This document shows, piece after piece, positions 45,204 through 56,997 of a DNA stretch of 64,000 nt. Position numbers and translations under genes: made by a program. The notes under the pieces are model-generated. The model saw only the letters and a program-made list of their open reading frames with translations. It searched no databases and was not told where the DNA came from. Source of the stretch: Dryocola boscaweniae (GTDB taxonomy: Bacteria > Pseudomonadota > Gammaproteobacteria > Enterobacterales > Enterobacteriaceae); NCBI RefSeq assembly GCF_025215095.1, contig NZ_JALHAP010000080.1, positions 248,001 through 312,000 of the forward strand. The letters are read 5' to 3'. How positions within the stretch are numbered: position 1 is the stretch's first letter; each line of letters opens with the position of its first letter.

Positions 45204-48059
45204 TTACAGCGCGGCAATAACAGCCTGCTGTTCAATCAGCTTCGCTTTCGCATCATTGAAGCCAACCAGACGCTCACGCTCTTTTGCAACCACATCTGCC
45301 GGCGCACGCGCCACAAAGCCTTCGTTTGACAGCTTGCCTTCGATTTTGCCGATCTCGACTTCGATCTTCGCAACTTCTTTAGCAAGACGCTCAATCTCGG
45401 CGGCTTTGTCGACCAGGCCCGCCATTGGGATAAGCAGCTCTGCGCCGTCGATAATTTTGGTCACGGAAACCGGACCTTTATCATCGCCGCTCAGCAGGGT
45501 AATGCTTTCCAGACGCGCAAGGTTTTGCAGGAAAGTACGGTTCGCATTCACGCGGCGTTCCGCTTCAGCGCTTACGTTACGCAGCAGCACTTCCAGCGGC
45601 TTGCCTGGAGCGATATTCATCTCAGCGCGAATGTTACGCACTGCGGTGATCGCCTGCTTCAGCCACTCGGTGTCGGCAAACGCGGCTTCGTCGTCCTGGG
45701 CGCTGTTATAGGCCGGGAACGGCTGCAGCATGATGGTGTCTGCGGTGATGCCTTTCAAGACCTTCACGCGCTGCCAGATGGTTTCGGTGATGAACGGAAT
45801 GATTGGGTGCGCAAGACGCAGCAGACCTTCCAGCACGTTAATCAGCGTATTGCGGGTGCCGCGCAGTTCCGCCTCGGTTCCGCTGTTCATTACCGGCTTG
45901 GTCAGCTCCAGATACCAGTCGCAGAACTGGTTCCAGGTGAATTCATACAGAATGTTGGCAGCGATATCAAAGCGATAGCTGTCCAGCGCTTCACGATACG
46001 CCTTCACGGTGCGGTTGAATTCGGCCAGGATCCAGCGGTCCGCCAGGGACAGAACCAGCTCGCCGCTTTCAAAGCCGCAGTCCTGCTCTTCGGTATTCAT
46101 CAGCACGAAACGGCTGGCGTTCCACAGCTTGTTACAGAAGTTACGGTAACCTTCCAGGCGTTTCATGTCCCAGTTGATATCGCGGCCGGTAGACGCCAGC
46201 GCCGCAAGCGTAAAGCGCAGCGCATCGGTGCCGTGCGGCTCAATGCCGTTCGGGAACTGCTTCTCGGTGCGCTTGCGGATTTTCTCCGCTAACTGCGGCT
46301 GCATCATGTTGCCGGTGCGTTTTTCGAGCAGATCTTCCAGGGAGATGCCGTCAACCATATCCAGAGGATCGATAACGTTACCCTTGGACTTGGACATTTT
46401 CTGTCCTTCGTCGTCGCGGATAAGGCCGGTCATATAGACGGTTTTAAACGGTACCTGCGGCTTGCCATCTTCATCTTTGATGAAGTGCATGGTCAGCATG
46501 ATCATGCGGGCAATCCAGAAGAAAATGATGTCGAAGCCGCTGACCATCACGCTGGTCGGGTGGAAGGTGCGCAGCGCCTCGGTGTTCTCCGGCCAGCCGA
46601 GGGTAGAGAACGTCCACAGACCGGAGGAGAACCAGGTGTCCAGCACGTCTTCGTCCTGGTTTAGCGCTACATCTGCGCCAAGGTTGTTTTCAGCGCGAAC
46701 TTCCGCTTCGTTACGGCCAACGTACACGTTGCCTTCAGCATCGTACCAGGCCGGGATGCGGTGGCCCCACCAAAGCTGGCGGGAAATACACCAGTCCTGA
46801 ATATCGCGCATCCAGGAGAAGTACATGTTTTCGTACTGCTTAGGCACGAACTGAATATCGCCTTGTTCAACGGCTTCTACCGCGACTTTCGCCAGCGGAG
46901 CGGTGCGCACATACCACTGGTCGGTCAGCATTGGTTCGATAACCACGCCGCCACGGTCGCCGTAAGGCACGGTCAGATCGTGAGGTTTGATTTCATCAAG
47001 CAGGCCCAGTTCGTCGAACTTAGCGACGACGGCTTTACGCGCGGCAAAGCGCTCCAGCTTCTGGAACTCGGCTGGGATCTCGCTGCTGTAAACGGTAGAT
47101 TCTTCGCCGTTGGTATCAAACACTTCAGCCGCTTCGCGGATATCGCCGTCAAAGGTCAGAATGTTGATCATCGGCAGGGCATGACGACGACCCACTTCGT
47201 AGTCGTTAAAGTCGTGGGCTGGCGTAATCTTCACGCAGCCGGTGCCTTTTTCCATGTCGGCGTGTTCGTCGCCGACGACCGGAATGCGGCGGTTAACCAG
47301 CGGCAGCACCACGAACTTACCGATCAAATCTTTATAACGCGGATCTTCCGGGTTCACGGCCACGCCGGTATCGCCCAGCACGGTTTCCGGACGGGTAGTT
47401 GCGACAATCAGGTAATCTTTGCCGTCGGCAGTTTTTGCGCCGTCAGCCAGCGGATAACGCAGGTGCCACATGGAGCCTTTGGACTCGCGGTTTTCTACTT
47501 CCAGATCGGAAATAGCGGTGCGCAGTTTCGGGTCCCAGTTTACCAGGCGCTTGCCGCGATAAATCAGATCTTCTTTGTACAGGCGGACGAACACTTCTTT
47601 CACCGCGTTGGACAGGCCTTCGTCCATGGTGAAGCGTTCGCGCTCCCAGTCTACCGAGTTGCCAAGACGACGCATCTGACGGGTGATGGTGCCACCAGAC
47701 TCTGCCTTCCACTGCCAGATTTTATCGATAAAGGCGTCACGGCCGTAATCGTGACGGGTTTTTCCTTCTTCGGCGGCAATTTTGCGCTCGACGACCATCT
47801 GGGTCGCGATGCCGGCGTGGTCAGTCCCCGCCTGCCACAGGGTATTTTTACCCTGCATGCGCTGGTAGCGAATCATGGTGTCCATGATCGTCTGCTGGAA
47901 GGCGTGACCCATATGCAAGCTGCCGGTGACGTTCGGCGGTGGGATCATGATGCAGAAGCTTTCCTGGCTGGTGTCGCCATTTGGCTTAAAGTAGCCCTGC
48001 TGTTCCCAGTGCTCGTAAAGCGGCTGTTCGATATCTTGCGGGTTATATGTCTTTTCCAT
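45204..48059 (-). CDS. valS: Valine--tRNA ligase
   Basis: ValS charges tRNA-Val and edits misactivated threonine. The 951-residue class I synthetase has HMGH at 49-52 (HIGH motif), the CP1 editing domain, and KMSKS at 554-558. An anticodon-binding domain and a C-terminal coiled coil ([21 protein letters not shown]) follow. ATG 48059 gives [19 protein letters not shown]. It starts six bases after the holC stop, so pepA-holC-valS form one transcript, as in E. coli. Confidence 0.98.
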   Translation of the reverse strand: MEKTYNPQDIEQPLYEHWEQQGYFKPNGDTSQESFCIMIPPPNVTGSLHMGHAFQQTIMDTMIRYQRMQGKNTLWQAGTDHAGIATQMVVERKIAAEEGKTRHDYGRDAFIDKIWQWKAESGGTITRQMRRLGNSVDWERERFTMDEGLSNAVKEVFVRLYKEDLIYRGKRLVNWDPKLRTAISDLEVENRESKGSMWHLRYPLADGAKTADGKDYLIVATTRPETVLGDTGVAVNPEDPRYKDLIGKFVVLPLVNRRIPVVGDEHADMEKGTGCVKITPAHDFNDYEVGRRHALPMINILTFDGDIREAAEVFDTNGEESTVYSSEIPAEFQKLERFAARKAVVAKFDELGLLDEIKPHDLTVPYGDRGGVVIEPMLTDQWYVRTAPLAKVAVEAVEQGDIQFVPKQYENMYFSWMRDIQDWCISRQLWWGHRIPAWYDAEGNVYVGRNEAEVRAENNLGADVALNQDEDVLDTWFSSGLWTFSTLGWPENTEALRTFHPTSVMVSGFDIIFFWIARMIMLTMHFIKDEDGKPQVPFKTVYMTGLIRDDEGQKMSKSKGNVIDPLDMVDGISLEDLLEKRTGNMMQPQLAEKIRKRTEKQFPNGIEPHGTDALRFTLAALASTGRDINWDMKRLEGYRNFCNKLWNASRFVLMNTEEQDCGFESGELVLSLADRWILAEFNRTVKAYREALDSYRFDIAANILYEFTWNQFCDWYLELTKPVMNSGTEAELRGTRNTLINVLEGLLRLAHPIIPFITETIWQRVKVLKGITADTIMLQPFPAYNSAQDDEAAFADTEWLKQAITAVRNIRAEMNIAPGKPLEVLLRNVSAEAERRVNANRTFLQNLARLESITLLSGDDKGPVSVTKIIDGAELLIPMAGLVDKAAEIERLAKEVAKIEVEIGKIEGKLSNEGFVARAPADVVAKERERLVGFNDAKAKLIEQQAVIAAL

Positions 48060-48065
48060 TGTCTG

Positions 48066-48524
48066 CTATGTCGTTCCCGGCGCGGTATGAGACGCCGTAG
48101 TCAAGTGGAAACCAGCAACGCGGTACGCTTTATAGCGCTCGCGGGCCAGTTGTTTTTGAGTGTCTTCGTAAGGTACGAAGTCTATCACTTCATGGAAAGC
48201 GGTGGCAAAATCTGCGAAGTGCGGCAGCAGGCTTATCAACACGTCTCGCGACGAGCTGCCGCGACGCTGCGGCCAGGCGAGTTCGACCGGCGCGCCATAA
48301 CGCGGTCCTTCGCCGGCGAGATTATGCGGTACAAACGCTTGAGCGTCGCGCTGCCAGAGCGCTTCATCCAGACGGATGGCCTGCTGTTCATCAACACAAG
48401 CAATGAGCAGGCGCTTGCCTGCCCGAAAACTTTCTGCCGCAAGTGTACAGACCAACGCTTCAACGGCGCTCAGCTCACCTGAAGCGGTATCGTTGTCGAG
48501 AAGGTAGAACGTCGCGTTTTTCAT
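48066..48524 (-). CDS. holC: DNA polymerase III subunit chi
   Basis: HolC (chi) links the clamp loader to single-stranded-DNA-binding protein at the replication fork. The 152-residue protein (E. coli 147) starts MKNATFYLLDNDTASGELSAVE and has FVPHNLAGEGPRYGAPVELAWP and DFVPYEDTQKQLARERYKAYRVAGF, all conserved. The last few residues differ from E. coli and account for the extra length. A BIME separates it from pepA. Confidence 0.97.
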   Translation of the reverse strand: MKNATFYLLDNDTASGELSAVEALVCTLAAESFRAGKRLLIACVDEQQAIRLDEALWQRDAQAFVPHNLAGEGPRYGAPVELAWPQRRGSSSRDVLISLLPHFADFATAFHEVIDFVPYEDTQKQLARERYKAYRVAGFHLTTASHTAPGTT

Positions 48525-48556
48525 TTTACTCGCATTTTATTGAGTCATTGGCAGCC

Positions 48557-48622
48557 GTAGAGTGGATAAACGACGCGCCATCCACCGAGTCGTGGCGGAT
48601 GGCGTGGGCTTATCGCCCGACA
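48557..48622. repeat. BIME between pepA and holC
   Basis: REP-type palindromes GTAGAGTGGATAAACG...CGCCATCCAC and GGCGGATGGCG...CTTATCGCCC lie inside the pepA-holC-valS transcript, where they may set relative message stability. Confidence 0.72.
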
Positions 48623-48645
48623 AAAGTCCAGAGGGGAAACCTCTG

Positions 48646-50157
48646 TTACTCTTCGCCGTTAAAACCTGAACGGTTCAACAGGAACTGCGACAGCAGCGCA
48701 ACCGGACGGCCGGTTGCGCCTTTGGCTTTGCCTGAGCGCCAGGCCGTTCCTGCGATATCCAGGTGTGCCCAGTTATATTTACGTGTAAAGCGAGACAGGA
48801 AGCAGGCTGCGGTAATCGCACCGCCCGGACGGCCGCCAATGTTCGCCATATCGGCAAAATTGGAGTCCAGTTGATCCTGATACTCGTCGCTGATTGGCAA
48901 ACGCCAGGCGCGGTCGCCCGCCTGTTCAGATGCGCTAATCAGTTCATGCGCCAGCGGATTGTGGTTAGACAGCAAGCCGGTGATGTGATGGCCGAGGGCA
49001 ATCACGCAGGCGCCGGTCAGCGTTGCCACATCGATAACGACTTCCGGCTCGAAACGTTCCACATAGGTCAGCACGTCGCACAGGACCAGACGGCCTTCCG
49101 CATCGGTGTTTAACACTTCAACGGTTTGCCCGGACATGGTAGTCAGCACGTCGCCTGGACGATATGCGCGGCCACCCGGCATGTTTTCACAACCGGCCAG
49201 CACGCCGATAACGTTAATCGGCAGGTTCAGCTCTGCAACCATGCGCATTACGCCATACACGGATGCTGCGCCGCACATGTCGTATTTCATCTCGTCCATG
49301 CCTTCGGCAGGTTTGATGGAGATACCGCCGGAGTCAAACGTCAGGCCTTTGCCAACCAGCACAATCGGACGTGCGTCCGGCGCGTCGTTGCCTTTGTACT
49401 CAATGACGGACATCAGCGATTCATTCTGGGAACCGTCACCCACCGCGAGGTAAGAGTGCATGCCCAGCTCTTTCATCTGCTGTTCGCCAATAACGCGGGT
49501 TACAACGTTTTTGCTGTAAGAATCGGCCAGTTGACGTGCCTGAGAAGCCAGATAGGCCGCATTACAGATATTTGGCGGCATATTGCCCAGATCTTTTGCC
49601 GCTTTGACACCGGCGGCAATGGCCAGACCGTGCTGAATTGCACGTTCGCCGCTGGTTAGCTCACGACGAGTGGGAACATTAAAGACCATTTTACGCAGCG
49701 GACGACGCGGCTCGCTTTTGTTGGTTTTTAGCTGGTCAAAGCAGTAGAGCGACTCTTTTGCGGTTTCTACCGCCTGGCGGACTTTCCAGTAAGTATTGCG
49801 GCCTTTAACGTGCAGTTCGGTCAGAAAACAGACGGCTTCCATCGAGCCTGTGTCGTTCAGGGTATTAATCGTTTTCTGTATAACCTGCTTATACTGACGC
49901 TCATCCAGCTCGCGCTCTTTACCACACCCAATCAGCAGAATACGCTCGGAAAGCACATTCGGAACGTGGTGAAGCAATAAAGTCTGACCTGGTTTCCCCT
50001 CAAGCTCACCGCGGCGCAAAAGAGCGCTGATGTAGCCATCGCTGATTTTATCGAGTTGTTCGGCGACCGGGGACAGGCGACGCGGTTCAAAGACTCCCAC
50101 AACGATGCAGGCACTACGCTGTTTCTCGGGGCTACCGCTTTTTACACTGAACTCCAT
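48646..50157 (-). CDS. pepA: Leucyl aminopeptidase PepA
   Basis: PepA is a hexameric two-metal aminopeptidase (M17). In E. coli it also binds DNA as an accessory factor in Xer recombination at ColE1 cer and in carAB control. It has 503 residues, as in E. coli. Metal and active-site motifs are [27 protein letters not shown] and the M17 signature [13 protein letters not shown] 50157 is the family start. It is divergent from lptF across a 278-base gap. Confidence 0.98.
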   Translation of the reverse strand: MEFSVKSGSPEKQRSACIVVGVFEPRRLSPVAEQLDKISDGYISALLRRGELEGKPGQTLLLHHVPNVLSERILLIGCGKERELDERQYKQVIQKTINTLNDTGSMEAVCFLTELHVKGRNTYWKVRQAVETAKESLYCFDQLKTNKSEPRRPLRKMVFNVPTRRELTSGERAIQHGLAIAAGVKAAKDLGNMPPNICNAAYLASQARQLADSYSKNVVTRVIGEQQMKELGMHSYLAVGDGSQNESLMSVIEYKGNDAPDARPIVLVGKGLTFDSGGISIKPAEGMDEMKYDMCGAASVYGVMRMVAELNLPINVIGVLAGCENMPGGRAYRPGDVLTTMSGQTVEVLNTDAEGRLVLCDVLTYVERFEPEVVIDVATLTGACVIALGHHITGLLSNHNPLAHELISASEQAGDRAWRLPISDEYQDQLDSNFADMANIGGRPGGAITAACFLSRFTRKYNWAHLDIAGTAWRSGKAKGATGRPVALLSQFLLNRSGFNGEE

Positions 50158-50435
50158 GCACTACGCTCCTGAATCTTAAAGACAACGGCGGCGGCTACAG
50201 GCTAGAATTACAAGCTCTCGTAACTCATATCCGCTGTTGCGATGACTTCGTGTTAATCTTAACGAATGTATTTTTACGGTTTCGGCAACGTCAGTTAAAT
50301 CACCCTGTAGCATCACTTCGCCGGGTAAGTTTAATCTTAGCGATGTTTTCGACGACTCAAGAGAATAAATGACGTATAAGCGATGAAACAAGCGATTTTC
50401 CTGCAAAAAGACTCGTTTTCACAGGCGTACTTAAT
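50158..50435. promoter_or_regulatory. Divergent pepA/lptF promoter region
   Basis: This gap of 278 bases has no gene. It should hold promoters for pepA (minus) and lptFG (plus). I could not single out a convincing hexamer pair by eye. Confidence 0.5.
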
Positions 50436-51536
50436 GTGATTATCATAAGATATCTGGTTCGGGAGACGCTCAAAAGCCAACTTGCGATCCTCTTCATCCT
50501 GCTGCTGATCTTCTTTTGTCAGAAGCTGGTCAGGATTCTTGGTGCGGCGGTTGACGGCGACATCCCAACAAATCTCGTTCTTTCTCTGCTGGGATTAGGC
50601 GTGCCGGAAATGGCGCAGCTTATCCTGCCTTTAAGCCTGTTTTTAGGGCTGTTAATGACGCTTGGACGGCTGTATACCGAAAGCGAAATCACGGTAATGC
50701 ATGCCTGTGGTCTGAGTAAAGCAGTCTTGATTAAAGCCGCGATGATCCTCGCACTCTTCACCGGCGTGGTGGCGATGGTCAACGTGATGTGGCTTGGGCC
50801 CTGGTCTTCGCGCCATCAGGATGAAGTGCTGGCGGAAGCCAAAGCGAATCCTGGCATGGCGGCGCTTGCGCAAGGGCAATTCCAGCAGGCCACCGACGGC
50901 AACTCGGTGCTGTTTATTGAAAGCGTTGAAGGCTCCAGTTTCAAAGATGTATTCCTTGCGCAACTGCGCCCGAAGGGCAATGCGCGTCCGTCCGTGGTGG
51001 TTGCTGATTCAGGGCATTTGTCCCAGCGGGCTGACGGCTCGCAGGTCGTTACGCTCAATACCGGCACCCGTTTTGAGGGCACAGCGCTGCTGCGCGACTT
51101 CCGCATTACGGATTTCCAGGACTATCAGGCCATTGTCGGCCACCAGTCGGTAGCGCTGGACCCGGACGATGCCAGCCAGATGGACATGCGAACGCTGTGG
51201 CAAAGCGACAAACCTAACGCTCGCGCCGAGCTGCACTGGCGTATCACGCTTGTGCTCACCGTCTTTATCATGGCGCTGATGGTTGTCCCGCTCAGCGTGG
51301 TGAACCCGCGTCAGGGCCGTGTTCTGTCCATGCTGCCGGCGATGCTGCTCTATCTGGTCTTCTTCCTGCTCCAGACTTCGCTAAAGTCGAATGGGGCAAA
51401 AGGCAAAATCGACCCGATGATTTGGATGTGGCTGGTAAACCTTGTCTATTTTGGCATCGCGCTGGTGCTAAACGTGTGGGATACGGTACCGATGCGCCAT
51501 CTACGCATGCGCTTCAGCAAAAAAGGAGCGGCATAA
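50436..51536 (+). CDS. lptF: LPS export ABC transporter permease LptF
   Basis: LptF, with LptG and the ATPase LptB, extracts lipopolysaccharide from the inner membrane and passes it to LptC/LptA. The 366-residue protein has six membrane helices (three N-terminal, three C-terminal) around a periplasmic beta-jellyroll domain (about 135-265). The start is GTG 50436 (MIIIRYLVRETLKSQ), as annotated in E. coli; no ATG fits. The lptG ATG follows its stop directly. Confidence 0.98.
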   Translation: MIIIRYLVRETLKSQLAILFILLLIFFCQKLVRILGAAVDGDIPTNLVLSLLGLGVPEMAQLILPLSLFLGLLMTLGRLYTESEITVMHACGLSKAVLIKAAMILALFTGVVAMVNVMWLGPWSSRHQDEVLAEAKANPGMAALAQGQFQQATDGNSVLFIESVEGSSFKDVFLAQLRPKGNARPSVVVADSGHLSQRADGSQVVTLNTGTRFEGTALLRDFRITDFQDYQAIVGHQSVALDPDDASQMDMRTLWQSDKPNARAELHWRITLVLTVFIMALMVVPLSVVNPRQGRVLSMLPAMLLYLVFFLLQTSLKSNGAKGKIDPMIWMWLVNLVYFGIALVLNVWDTVPMRHLRMRFSKKGAA

Positions 51537-52616
51537 ATGTTTGGCGTACTCGACCGATATATCGGTAAAACCATCTTCACCACCATCATGATGACGCTGT
51601 TCATGCTGGTGTCGCTGTCGGGAATCATTAAGTTTGTCGATCAGCTAAAAAAAGCCGGGCAGGGCGAATATTCAGCGCTGGGCGCAGGCGTTTATACCGT
51701 TCTGAGCGTACCGAAAGACATCCAGATTTTCTTCCCGATGGCGGCCTTGTTGGGCGCGCTGCTGGGCCTGGGCATGCTGGCCCAGCGCAGTGAGCTGGTC
51801 GTTATGCAGGCTTCTGGCTTTACCCGGATGCAAATCGCGCTTTCCGTCATGAAAACCGCCATTCCGCTGGTGCTGTTGACCATGGCGATTGGCGAGTGGG
51901 TTGCTCCGCAGGGCGAGCAGATGGCGCGTAACTATCGTGCGCAGCAGATGTACGGCGGTTCGCTGCTTACCACGCAGCAGGGTTTATGGGCGAAAGATGG
52001 CCAAAACTTTGTCTATATCGAACGCGTGAAGGGCGATAACCAGCTTGCTGGCATCAGTATTTATGGCTTCACCAAAGATCGTCGCCTGCAATCCGTGCGT
52101 TATGCCGCTTCGGCGCAATATGACGCGGACCACAAGGTGTGGCGACTGTCGCAGGTCGATGAATCCAATCTGACCGACCCGAAACAAATTACCGGTTCTC
52201 AGATGGTCAGCGGCGAGTGGAAAACAAACCTCACGCCGGACAAACTTGGCGTGGTGGCGTTAGATCCCGATGCGCTGTCGATAAGCGGCCTGCACAACTA
52301 TGTGAAATACCTCAAGTCGAGCGGGCAGGATGCAGGGCGTTATCAGCTCAACATGTGGAGCAAAATCTTTGCGCCGCTGTCGGTTGCGGTAATGATGCTG
52401 ATGGCGCTGTCGTTTATCTTCGGGCCGCTGCGTAGCGTGCCGATGGGCGTGCGCGTAGTCACCGGTATCAGCTTTGGCTTCGTGTTCTATGTGCTCGACC
52501 AAATCTTTGGGCCGCTAAGCCTTGTGTATAACATTCCGCCCATCCTTGGCGCGCTGTTACCAAGCGCCAGCTTCTTCCTGATCAGCCTCTGGCTGATGAT
52601 GAAACGTTCTGGTTAA
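51537..52616 (+). CDS. lptG: LPS export ABC transporter permease LptG
   Basis: LptG is the second permease of the LptB2FG complex. The 359-residue protein (E. coli 360) has the same layout as LptF: three membrane helices, a periplasmic jellyroll domain, and three membrane helices. It starts MFGVLDRYIGKTIFTTIMM immediately after the lptF stop (TAAATG). AAAAGGAGCGGC upstream serves as ribosome site. A BIME follows. Confidence 0.98.
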   Translation: MFGVLDRYIGKTIFTTIMMTLFMLVSLSGIIKFVDQLKKAGQGEYSALGAGVYTVLSVPKDIQIFFPMAALLGALLGLGMLAQRSELVVMQASGFTRMQIALSVMKTAIPLVLLTMAIGEWVAPQGEQMARNYRAQQMYGGSLLTTQQGLWAKDGQNFVYIERVKGDNQLAGISIYGFTKDRRLQSVRYAASAQYDADHKVWRLSQVDESNLTDPKQITGSQMVSGEWKTNLTPDKLGVVALDPDALSISGLHNYVKYLKSSGQDAGRYQLNMWSKIFAPLSVAVMMLMALSFIFGPLRSVPMGVRVVTGISFGFVFYVLDQIFGPLSLVYNIPPILGALLPSASFFLISLWLMMKRSG

Positions 52617-52629
52617 ACCGGGTAAATAT

Positions 52630-52709
52630 GTCGGGTGGCGCGGTGCTTACCCGACCTACAGAACCCGAACCGTAGACCGTAGGGTGGATAAGCGAAAGCG
52701 CCATCCACC
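52630..52709. repeat. BIME between lptG and lsrK
   Basis: REP units GTCGGGTGGCG...TTACCCGAC (52630-52655) and GGTGGATAAGCG...CCATCCACC (52683-52709) are joined by a 27-base linker. The element is a near-identical inverted copy of the arcC-arcB one, with about four mismatches in 80 bases. Confidence 0.87.
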
Positions 52710-52714
52710 GGCCG

Positions 52715-54286
52715 TTATCCTCTTACCAACCCCGGCGCCTGCCACATTGAAGTCGTCAGCCCGCTGTCTACAAGCGTTAGCTGATCCGCATACACCTTCA
52801 TCCATTTACTTTTCATCTCGTCATAAAGCTCGCGATGTGCCTGATTGGGCGTAAATTCGCGCTGCCATTTCACCAGCCTCTCGCCGGTATCGGCCATATT
52901 ATTAAACAGCCCGGCACCCACGCCTGCAGCAATCGCGCAGCCAAGCGCCGTGGCCTCTTTTACTACCGGCACTCGCACCGGCAAGCCGGTGACATCGCTT
53001 AAAATCTGGCTCCATAGCGCGCCTTTCGAACCGCCGCCGGCAAAGACCAGAGATTCAAACTCCACGCCGGAGAAACCGGAAATCTGCTCAAGGTTACACG
53101 CCGAGACAATCGCTGCGTTCTCTTCGAGCGCGCGAAACAGCGTCGCTTTATTGCATTTTTCCGGATCGATAGAGAGATTAATAAACGACGGCGCGGCGTG
53201 ATACCACTGCTTAAAATGCATCGCGTCGGAGAAAATCGGCATCACGCCATGAGAGCCAGCCGGAACCCGCGCAGCCATATCTTCGAGCAGCGCATAAGTG
53301 TCCACGCCAAGCCTTTCGGCCAGCAGCTTTTCCTCGGCGCAGAAAGCATCCCGGAACCAGCGCATCGTCAGGCCGGTAAAGAAGCTGATAGATTCCGCCT
53401 GCACCATGTTGCTGATGACATGAGGATTGATGCGAATGTTCATCTCCGGATCGGTCTTAATAGCCGGGAGATTCACCACCTGCTGCCAGAACGTTCCGCC
53501 CAGTACGGCCGTTTGTCCGGCCCGCACCACGCCAAGCCCAAGGCAGCCCAGTTGCACATCGCCGCCTCCCATTACGACTGGCGTTCCCGCAAGCAGCCCG
53601 CTTTGCTGCGCGGCTTCTGGCGTTACGCCGCCTAGCACCGTGCCGGTTTCCCTGACCGGCGAAAGGATATCCGCCCGCAGCCCGGCCATATCCAGCAGCG
53701 CAGGCCGCCAGTCTCGGGTTGCCAGATCAAGCATTCCCGTCGTGCCGGCGTTGGAAGGATCAACCGCCAGCTCGCCGCTAAGCTTCGCCGCCAGCCAGTC
53801 GCTGATCATCGTGATGGTTGCCGCCTGACGATAAATATCCGGGCGGTGGTGCGCAAGCCACAGCAGGCGCGGCATGGCGCTTAACGCCAGCGTTTGCCCG
53901 GAAACGTGGTACACCTCGGACTCAAACTGGAAATCGTGAATTTCTTTTAGCTCGCTAACTTCACGGCTGGCGCGGGCGTCCACGTTGGCGCATGCCCAAA
54001 TCGGGTCGCCATTACGGTCATAAAGGACGATGCCTTCACGCATCGAACAGCAGGAAATAGCGCTAATTGCGCCCGGCGGCAGATGCGCTTTTTGCAGCGC
54101 TTCACGGATGCACTGGCAGGCGAGCTGCCAGTTAGTATTGAGATCAAACTCCATCGAGCCGGGCACGTCGGGCACGCTCAGGTGTTTCCATTCGGCCTGG
54201 CCTGCGGCGATCTGGTGGCCCGAAGTGTCGAAGATGACGGCCCGAATGCTTCCTGTTCCGGCGTCCAGCGCTAATAGGTAACTCAT
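52715..54286 (-). CDS. lsrK: Autoinducer-2 kinase LsrK
   Basis: LsrK phosphorylates AI-2 (the DPD-derived quorum-sensing signal) in the cytoplasm. Phospho-AI-2 then releases LsrR from DNA. The 523-residue protein is a FGGY-family carbohydrate kinase. [16 protein letters not shown] at 5-20 is the N-terminal ATP-phosphate loop, and the C-terminal half has [15 protein letters not shown] and [13 protein letters not shown]. It lies 29 bases downstream of lsrR on the same strand, so the two are likely cotranscribed. Confidence 0.96.
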   Translation of the reverse strand: MSYLLALDAGTGSIRAVIFDTSGHQIAAGQAEWKHLSVPDVPGSMEFDLNTNWQLACQCIREALQKAHLPPGAISAISCCSMREGIVLYDRNGDPIWACANVDARASREVSELKEIHDFQFESEVYHVSGQTLALSAMPRLLWLAHHRPDIYRQAATITMISDWLAAKLSGELAVDPSNAGTTGMLDLATRDWRPALLDMAGLRADILSPVRETGTVLGGVTPEAAQQSGLLAGTPVVMGGGDVQLGCLGLGVVRAGQTAVLGGTFWQQVVNLPAIKTDPEMNIRINPHVISNMVQAESISFFTGLTMRWFRDAFCAEEKLLAERLGVDTYALLEDMAARVPAGSHGVMPIFSDAMHFKQWYHAAPSFINLSIDPEKCNKATLFRALEENAAIVSACNLEQISGFSGVEFESLVFAGGGSKGALWSQILSDVTGLPVRVPVVKEATALGCAIAAGVGAGLFNNMADTGERLVKWQREFTPNQAHRELYDEMKSKWMKVYADQLTLVDSGLTTSMWQAPGLVRG

Positions 54287-54315
54287 TGTTGACCCCGCAA
54301 TTGTTTTGCGCGGGG

Positions 54316-55284
54316 TTAATCAGCCAGAGCTAATACCGCCCGCGCGGTCTCTTCTTCCGTCACCAGGCCATTGATACGGCGACCAAGGAGCGCGGCATAA
54401 ATCGCGTCCGCTTTATCTTGCCCGCCCGCCACGCCGACAATCGTCGGCAGATGCGAGAGATCATCAAGCGTCACGCCCAATAACTCACGGTGGATTTCCA
54501 GCCCTTCCACCAGTTCGCCATCCGCTTGCAGGAAATAGCCCAGGATATCGCCCACCGCCCCTTTGCGGGCGTACATCAGTTGCTCACCTTCGCTGATATA
54601 GCCGGAGCGCAGAATGGTGGCGTCGCGCTTCTGGTTTATCGCGCCGATGCCGACGACCGCCACATCCGCAGCCATTGCCGCGAGAATGACATCCCGCACG
54701 CTCGACTCCATGCGTAAAATTTCCGCCACCTGCGGCGAAGAGACGCGCAGCGGGGCTGGGATCATGCTAACGCTGCAGGCCGCATCAAGCTGCCCAATGC
54801 CCGTCATATACGGCCCAACGCCGCCGGAAAGCGTCACCAGGCGAATCTGCTGCGAGCCGATAAATCCGCTCAGATGCTGCAAACAGCTCATGGTGGTTTC
54901 GCCGAAACCTACGGCCAGCAGTTGCCCCGGCTCCAGTACGCCCATCAGCGATTGCGCGGCGCCAATGCCTAAACGCGTGCTCATCGATGGCGTGTTCTGC
55001 GCAGGCAGCACGCGGGCAATCTTTAGGTTGAACCGCTGCTGCAAGGCCGTTTCCAGCGCCAGGCAACCTTCATAACGCGAATTAATTTGTACGCGTATCA
55101 CGCCTGACTGACGGCCTTTTTCCAGCAGTCGCGAAATCTTCAGGCGCGGCAGGCCGAGGCGTTCACCAATGTCATTCTGCGTTAATCCGTCGTGGTAGTA
55201 AGACCACGCCACTCGCGCCAGCAATTCTTCTTCTGCCATCGGCAGGCTGCCTAATCGCCCTTCTTCAGCTCGTTTGTCGCTCAT
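54316..55284 (-). CDS. lsrR: AI-2 operon repressor LsrR
   Basis: LsrR is a SorC/DeoR-family repressor of the lsr genes, inactivated by phospho-AI-2. The 322-residue protein has an N-terminal helix-turn-helix ([20 protein letters not shown], about 32-51). The sugar-phosphate-binding domain contains [13 protein letters not shown] and [30 protein letters not shown] chose ATG 55284 ([12 protein letters not shown]), preceded by GAGTTCACCT on the coding strand. The longer in-frame reading passes through the operator region. It is divergent from lsrACDBFG. Confidence 0.95.
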   Translation of the reverse strand: MSDKRAEEGRLGSLPMAEEELLARVAWSYYHDGLTQNDIGERLGLPRLKISRLLEKGRQSGVIRVQINSRYEGCLALETALQQRFNLKIARVLPAQNTPSMSTRLGIGAAQSLMGVLEPGQLLAVGFGETTMSCLQHLSGFIGSQQIRLVTLSGGVGPYMTGIGQLDAACSVSMIPAPLRVSSPQVAEILRMESSVRDVILAAMAADVAVVGIGAINQKRDATILRSGYISEGEQLMYARKGAVGDILGYFLQADGELVEGLEIHRELLGVTLDDLSHLPTIVGVAGGQDKADAIYAALLGRRINGLVTEEETARAVLALAD

Positions 55285-55497
55285 AGGTGAACTCTTATTC
55301 AAATTTAGATCATATGTTCGAAGATGCCGGATGAGAAAATGTGAAGCGTGCGGCAAAAAGATCAATTTGTGATGCACAGGTTTTAGCCGATCTATTTAAA
55401 AATTTTGTGATCCCTGCCCGGTTGTAAATATATATCGGCGTCTACGCTTTTGAACATTATTAATGCAATTTCTCTTTTGTTCAATTGTGGAGTGAAG
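55285..55497. promoter_or_regulatory. lsrR/lsrA divergent control region with probable LsrR operators
   Basis: Two inverted repeats with the same TTGAACA-type half-site flank the gap: TTCAAAT...ATGTTCGAA at 55298-55322 near lsrR, and TTGAACA (55450-55456) with TGTTCAA (55478-55484) near lsrA. They are good candidates for LsrR binding. CRP activation is known for this region in E. coli; I see only weak CRP-like sequences. Confidence 0.6.
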
Positions 55498-56997
55498 ATG
55501 CACAACACCAACGCCGTACTGGAAGCCTGCCATATCAGCAAACAGTTCTCGGGCGTGAGCGTCCTCAAAGACATTGATTTTGCTCTCTATGCCGGGCAGG
55601 TCCACGCGTTGCTCGGCGGCAACGGGGCAGGGAAGTCGACATTAATGAAGATCATTGCGGGCGTGGAAACCCCGGATCGCGGTGAACTGAAGGTGTATGG
55701 CAAAGCGTTTGGACGCCTGACGCCGGGGCAGGCTCATGAGCTGGGCATCTATCTCGTGCCGCAGGAACCGATGCTATTTCCCAATCTCACCGTTCGTGAA
55801 AATATCCTCTTTCGCCTCCCCGCAAGCCGGGATGCAGACAGCCGCCTGCAGGAGAAAATGCGCCAGCTTGAGTGCCAAATTCCGTTGACTGCTATCGCCA
55901 GCACGCTGGAAGTGGCGGATCAGCAGATGGTTGAGATCCTGCGCGGGTTAATGCGCGAGGCGAAAATCCTCATCCTCGACGAACCAACCGCCTCACTAAC
56001 GCCGGGCGAAACCGAACGGCTATTTCGCCAGATTCGCGCTTTGCAGGATCTCGATGTCGGCATTGTTTTTATCTCCCACAAGCTGCCGGAGATCCGCAAA
56101 ATCTCCAGCCACATTTCCGTGATGCGCGACGGTGCCGTTGTGCTGCACGGCGAAACGGCGCAGTTGCTGGATGAACAACTGATTAACGCGATGACGCCGA
56201 TTAATCGCCAGCATGCGCTGAGCGACACGCAAAAGCTGTGGCTGGCGTTGCCGGGCAACCGTCGCACCGAACCGCAGGATTTTCCGGTGCTGCGCGTGGA
56301 AGAACTTACCGGTGAAGGCTTTATCGATCTGAGCTTTGAGCTGTACGCCGGTGAGATCGTGGGACTTGCAGGGCTGGTGGGTTCCGGGCGTACTGAACTT
56401 GCAGAAACGCTTTATGGTTTGCGGCCCGTACGCGGCGGCCATATTTATCTGGAAAATCGAGAAATCAGCGGCGATCGCACAAAATCACGCCTCGATCGCG
56501 GGCTTATCTACCTGCCCGAAGACCGCCAGGTTTCAGGTCTGTTTCTTGATGCGCCGATCCGCTGGAATACCGTGGCGCTTAACGAACCGAGCCTGTGGCA
56601 ACAAAGCAAGCGGGAAGCGGCGGTGGTGGAACGCTATCACCGCGCCCTGGGCATCAAACTTAATAATGCCGAGCAAACGGCGCGCACGCTTTCCGGCGGC
56701 AATCAGCAAAAAGTTCTGCTGGCGCGCTGTCTGGAGGCTAATCCACTGTTGCTTATCGTCGATGAACCGACGCGCGGCGTGGACGTGGCGGCCCGGGCCG
56801 ATATCTATCAATTGATCAAAAGCGTGGCGGCACAGAACGTGGCGGTGCTGATGATCTCCAGCGATCTGGATGAGTTTGTTGGTCTGGCGGATCGCGTGCT
56901 GGTGATGCATCAGGGAGCGATGAACGGCGAGTTACGTAAGCCTTCAATTAATGTCGATCGCATGATGAACATGGCGTTTGGCGGAGGAAGCGCATGA
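55498..56997 (+). CDS. lsrA: AI-2 import ABC transporter ATP-binding protein LsrA
   Basis: LsrA is the double-cassette ATPase of the LsrABCD importer. The 499-residue protein has Walker [10 protein letters not shown] (about 39-47) and Walker [10 protein letters not shown] in the first cassette. The second cassette has an altered Walker A (GLVGSGRTE) with [12 protein letters not shown] and [10 protein letters not shown], as usual for sugar-type importers. I chose ATG 55498 ([17 protein letters not shown]), preceded by GGAGTG. An upstream in-frame start would read through the operator. The last four bases overlap lsrC. Confidence 0.96.
   Translation: MHNTNAVLEACHISKQFSGVSVLKDIDFALYAGQVHALLGGNGAGKSTLMKIIAGVETPDRGELKVYGKAFGRLTPGQAHELGIYLVPQEPMLFPNLTVRENILFRLPASRDADSRLQEKMRQLECQIPLTAIASTLEVADQQMVEILRGLMREAKILILDEPTASLTPGETERLFRQIRALQDLDVGIVFISHKLPEIRKISSHISVMRDGAVVLHGETAQLLDEQLINAMTPINRQHALSDTQKLWLALPGNRRTEPQDFPVLRVEELTGEGFIDLSFELYAGEIVGLAGLVGSGRTELAETLYGLRPVRGGHIYLENREISGDRTKSRLDRGLIYLPEDRQVSGLFLDAPIRWNTVALNEPSLWQQSKREAAVVERYHRALGIKLNNAEQTARTLSGGNQQKVLLARCLEANPLLLIVDEPTRGVDVAARADIYQLIKSVAAQNVAVLMISSDLDEFVGLADRVLVMHQGAMNGELRKPSINVDRMMNMAFGGGSA

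Noticed and set aside
46761..48482. Plus-strand open frame of 573 codons opposite valS
   Set aside because: It is the antisense shadow of a highly conserved synthetase gene; the translation has no recognisable domain and its length follows from the codon bias of valS.
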